64,000 bases of DNA, from contig NZ_JAPENW010000001.1 of NCBI RefSeq assembly GCF_026341855.1, positions 2,657,001 to 2,721,000 on the forward strand, given 5' to 3'. The DNA is from Streptomyces sp. NBC_00568. GTDB lineage: Bacteria; Actinomycetota; Actinomycetes; Streptomycetales; Streptomycetaceae. Positions 61,192 to 64,000 of the stretch are shown piece by piece (position 1 is the stretch's first letter; each line of letters opens with the position of its first letter). Both the position numbers and the translations under genes were made by a program. The notes beneath the pieces were generated by a model, which saw only the letters and a list, made by a program, of their open reading frames with translations, had not been told where the DNA came from and made no database searches.

Positions 61192-61770
61192 TCAGCCCTT
61201 GGCGGTCGCCGGGGACCCGGAAGCCGACTTGCAGCTCGTCTGCTGGGCCATCGCCTGTCCCACCTCGCCCTCCTCAAGCTTCTTCAGGGCGTCGTTCCCG
61301 CTCTGGCTCAGCTTGTCGAGCTGGGTCGCGATGTCCTTGAGGCCATCGGCGAACTTGGCCTGGTCCTTGGTGTCGAGCTTGTCGACCTGCGCCTTCAGCT
61401 TGGCGTACGACGCGGAGATGTCGTTGAGTTCCTTGACCGCGTTGGTCTGCTTCGCCTTCCCGCCGTCGACGTTCGGCGCTCCCGCGTTGTCGACGGCGCT
61501 GCCGATCGCCTTGTAGGCGTCGGACATGTCCTGGAAGGCCTGTGCGTCTGTGTTCTGAACGTCGTCCGGCGTGCTGTTGTCCGAGGTCTGCTTCTGGATC
61601 GCGGCGTTCGCGGCCTCGATCTTCTGTGCCTGCGGCTTCACCGCGTCACAGACCTGCTTGGCCCAGGAGTCCAGCTTGTCGTTGCCGTCGTCGTCGCTGC
61701 TGCTGCATCCCGACAGCGCGAGTACCAGTACCGCACCGCCGGACAGTGCGGCCGCGAGCTTCTTGTTCAC
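61192..61770 (-). CDS. small lipoprotein, Ala/Lys/Gln-rich helical
   Basis: The 192-residue protein has a signal MNKKLAAALSGGAVLVLALSGC with lipid Cys22, then a predominantly helical chain rich in Lys, Gln, Asp and Ala (LDSWAKQVCDAVKPQAQKIE, LKAQVDKLDTKDQAKFADGL). Two further cysteines, near each end, could pair. GTG at 61770 follows AAGGGA; upstream ATG at 61788 overlaps that site. Conserved in Streptomyces next to hppA as I recall; function unknown. Confidence 0.88.
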   Translation of the reverse strand: MNKKLAAALSGGAVLVLALSGCSSSDDDGNDKLDSWAKQVCDAVKPQAQKIEAANAAIQKQTSDNSTPDDVQNTDAQAFQDMSDAYKAIGSAVDNAGAPNVDGGKAKQTNAVKELNDISASYAKLKAQVDKLDTKDQAKFADGLKDIATQLDKLSQSGNDALKKLEEGEVGQAMAQQTSCKSASGSPATAKG

Positions 61771-62019
61771 CGGTTTGGTCCCTTCCATGGCCCTCGGCCC
61801 CGGAACATACACGCCATGTGGGCGACACCCATATGTCGAATGTCCGCTAAGACACCTATTAAAGCCATTTGCACCAAGCGAGAGAAGGCTCACGACGCGG
61901 GTGTGAACACACACAGGGCGGGCGCACAGCGCGTCAACACGCGCCGTCCACCCGCCCGTTGGCCCCTTCCCTGACCAGGCACGGAAATTCCGTACCGCAT
62001 CAGGCGCAGAACCTGTGAG

Positions 62020-64000
62020 CTAGGAAACCACCGCCGGATCGGCCGACTTGGCGACCCCTTCGTCGTTGCCTTCCTCATCTCCCATGACGATCCCGCGCCG
62101 CTTGGAGATGTACACGGCGCCCACGATCACGAGGATCGCGAAGACGGCGATGAACACCCGTACACCGACGCTCTTGTCGTCGCCGTACGAGAACTTGACG
62201 ATCGCCGGAGCGATCAGCAGCGACACCAGGTTCATGACCTTCAGCAGCGGGTTGATCGCGGGGCCCGCCGTGTCCTTGAAGGGGTCACCGACCGTGTCGC
62301 CGATCACCGTCGCGGCGTGGGCCTCGCTGCCCTTGCCGCCGTGGTGGCCGTCCTCGACGAGTTTCTTGGCGTTGTCCCACGCGCCACCGGAGTTGGCGAG
62401 GAAGACGGCCATCAGCGTGCCGGTGCCGATGGCGCCCGCGAGGAACGAGCCGAGCGCGCCGACGCCGAGCGTGAACCCGATGGCGATCGGCGTGAGCACC
62501 GCGAGCAGGCCTGGTGTGGCCAGTTCGCGCAGCGCGTCCTTGGTGCAGATGTCGACGACGCGCCCGTACTCGGGCTTCTCGGAGTAGTCCATGATCCCGG
62601 GGTGCTCGCGGAACTGCCGCCGCACCTCATAGACCACCGCTCCGGCGGACCGCGACACCGCGTTGATCGCCAGCCCCGAGAAGAGGAAGACGACCGCGGC
62701 GCCCGCGATGAGACCCACCAGGTTGTTGGGCTGCGAGATGTCCATCATCAGGTTCATCGGCGCGCCGGGGCCGGAGACCTTCTCACCCACGTCGCTCGCC
62801 GCCGTGGTGATCGCGTCACGGTACGAGCCGAAGAGGGCCGAGGCCGCCAGGACGGCGGTGGCGATGGCGATGCCCTTGGTGATGGCCTTGGTGGTGTTGC
62901 CGACGGCGTCCAGGTCGGTGAGCACCTGCGCGCCCGCGCCCTCGACGTCGCCGGACATCTCGGCGATGCCCTGCGCGTTGTCGGAGACGGGACCGAAGGT
63001 GTCCATCGCGACGATGACACCGACCGTGGTGAGCAGGCCGGTTCCGGCGAGCGCCACCGCGAACAGCGCCAGCATGATCGACGTACCGCCCAGCAGGAAC
63101 GCCCCGTACACGCCGAGGCCGATCAACAGGGCGGTGTAGACGGCCGATTCGAGACCGATGGAGATGCCGGCGAGGACGACGGTGGCCGCGCCGGTCAGCG
63201 AACTCTTGCCGATGTCCCGCACGGGACGGCGGGTTGTCTCGGTGAAGTAGCCGGTCAGCTGCTGGATCAGGGCGGCCAGCACGATGCCGATCGCGACGGC
63301 GACGACCGCGAGGATCCGCGGATCGCCGCCCTTGGCCTTGATCGCCGCGTCCGTGACACCTTCCAGCTCGGCGTAGGTCCCCGGGAGGTAGATGTAGACG
63401 GCCAGGGCGACCAGCACGAGCGAGATCGCCGCGGAGATGAAGAAACCACGGTTGATCGCGGTCATGCCGCTGCGGTCGGAGCGCCGGGGCGCCACCGCGA
63501 AGATGCCGATCATCGCGGTGAGTACGCCGATCGCGGGCACGATCAGCGGGAACGCGAGCCCGGAGTCGCCGAACGCCACCTTGCCGAGGATCAGCGCGGC
63601 GACGAGCGTGACGGCGTACGACTCGAAGAGGTCCGCGGCCATGCCGGCGCAGTCGCCGACGTTGTCGCCCACGTTGTCGGCGATGGTCGCGGCATTGCGC
63701 GGGTCGTCCTCCGGAATGCCCTGCTCGACCTTGCCGACCAGGTCGGCGCCGACGTCGGCGGCCTTGGTGAAGATGCCGCCGCCGACACGCATGAACATGG
63801 CGATCAGTGCCGCGCCGAGACCGAAGCCCTCCAGGACCTTCGGCGCGTCGGCCGCGTACACGAGCACCACACAGGAGGCGCCCAGCAGACCGAGCCCCAC
63901 CGTGAACATGCCGACGACGCCGCCGGTGCGGAAAGCGATCTTCATGGCTTTGTGCGAGACAGCGGTGAGATCCTTTTCGGGCTCACCCTCCGCCGGAGTC
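62020..64000 (-). CDS. hppA: membrane-bound proton-translocating pyrophosphatase (5' end outside window)
   Basis: Couples pyrophosphate hydrolysis to proton pumping. The visible 660 residues contain most of the 16-helix core with DVGADLVGKVEQGIPEDDPR and NVGDNVGDCAGMAADLFESY (substrate and Mg sites), EGVTDA-like loops, and C-terminal DTVGDPFKDTAGPAINPLLK. The segment GNTTKAITKG has Lys where potassium-dependent enzymes have Ala, so it should be the potassium-independent type. The frame continues through 64000; about 130 N-terminal residues are missing if the length is usual. The methionine at 63945 is internal. Confidence 0.96.
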   Translation of the reverse strand, partial: TPAEGEPEKDLTAVSHKAMKIAFRTGGVVGMFTVGLGLLGASCVVLVYAADAPKVLEGFGLGAALIAMFMRVGGGIFTKAADVGADLVGKVEQGIPEDDPRNAATIADNVGDNVGDCAGMAADLFESYAVTLVAALILGKVAFGDSGLAFPLIVPAIGVLTAMIGIFAVAPRRSDRSGMTAINRGFFISAAISLVLVALAVYIYLPGTYAELEGVTDAAIKAKGGDPRILAVVAVAIGIVLAALIQQLTGYFTETTRRPVRDIGKSSLTGAATVVLAGISIGLESAVYTALLIGLGVYGAFLLGGTSIMLALFAVALAGTGLLTTVGVIVAMDTFGPVSDNAQGIAEMSGDVEGAGAQVLTDLDAVGNTTKAITKGIAIATAVLAASALFGSYRDAITTAASDVGEKVSGPGAPMNLMMDISQPNNLVGLIAGAAVVFLFSGLAINAVSRSAGAVVYEVRRQFREHPGIMDYSEKPEYGRVVDICTKDALRELATPGLLAVLTPIAIGFTLGVGALGSFLAGAIGTGTLMAVFLANSGGAWDNAKKLVEDGHHGGKGSEAHAATVIGDTVGDPFKDTAGPAINPLLKVMNLVSLLIAPAIVKFSYGDDKSVGVRVFIAVFAILVIVGAVYISKRRGIVMGDEEGNDEGVAKSADPAVVS

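Overview
The window is chromosomal DNA of a Streptomyces species. Evidence for this is the very high G+C coding bias, frequent GTG/TTG starts, 4-nt ATGA/GTGA overlaps, TipAL, a WhiJ/AbaA-type regulatory triad, a SARP/AfsR-type regulator and a TopA with a lysine-rich tail. Gene order matches what I recall of the S. coelicolor core around SCO3396-SCO3434, followed directly by the block around SCO3540-SCO3547. No phage, insertion sequence, CRISPR array or complete biosynthetic cluster was seen.

Layout. 1-2.2 kb: start of an esterase gene diverging from an MprF-like lysyltransferase gene with a sigma-E-type promoter. 2.4-6.3 kb: folate/pterin cluster (folP, an NTF2-like gene, folB, folK, a DUF3180 gene, and convergent folE). 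6.4-13.6 kb: leftward block ftsH, hpt, tilS, a DUF2342 metalloprotease-like gene and a dacB-like gene. 13.6-17.7 kb: ppa, a ThrE-type exporter, a DedA protein with a long Q/G/Y-rich tail, and a YbjQ protein. 17.8-21.5 kb: tipA with its own MerR-type promoter, then a ClC-like channel and glutamate decarboxylase. 21.6-24.7 kb: DrrAB-like ABC exporter with a PadR repressor, and a DinB-fold protein. 24.9-26.3 kb: aldehyde dehydrogenase. 26.5-28.6 kb: Scr1/WhiJ-like HTH, RsbW-like ATPase and DUF397 protein; the last two share a 31-bp promoter motif. 28.8-30.4 kb: VOC-ArsR-AHSA1 operon with a striking operator. 30.6-39 kb: two lipoproteins, a DUF2786 protein, an FtsX-type permease, a Clp-N/HTH protein with two perfect operator palindromes, and a PolA-like polymerase. 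39.2-47.4 kb: FKBP remnant, 1,095-aa SARP-NB-ARC-TPR regulator, glycosyltransferase, DUF3052 protein, APC permease and a secreted protein with two near-identical domains. 48 kb: tRNA-Thr(CGU). 48.2-64 kb: Tap-like hydrolase, holB, tmk fused to a membrane domain, topA, a small membrane protein, a methyltransferase, a lipoprotein and hppA (5' end cut by the window).

How they work together. Most genes are housekeeping (folate, purine salvage, tRNA modification, proteolysis, wall maintenance, phosphate-energy metabolism, replication/topology). The accessory interest lies in small self-regulated modules with readable operators (tipA, PadR-ABC, VOC-ArsR-AHSA1, Clp-N/HTH, the WhiJ-like triad, the SARP gene). 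It also lies in an unusual density of short tandem repeats in intergenic spacers between about 20 and 59 kb.

All calls come from reading the sequence; homology statements rest on remembered families and were not searched.
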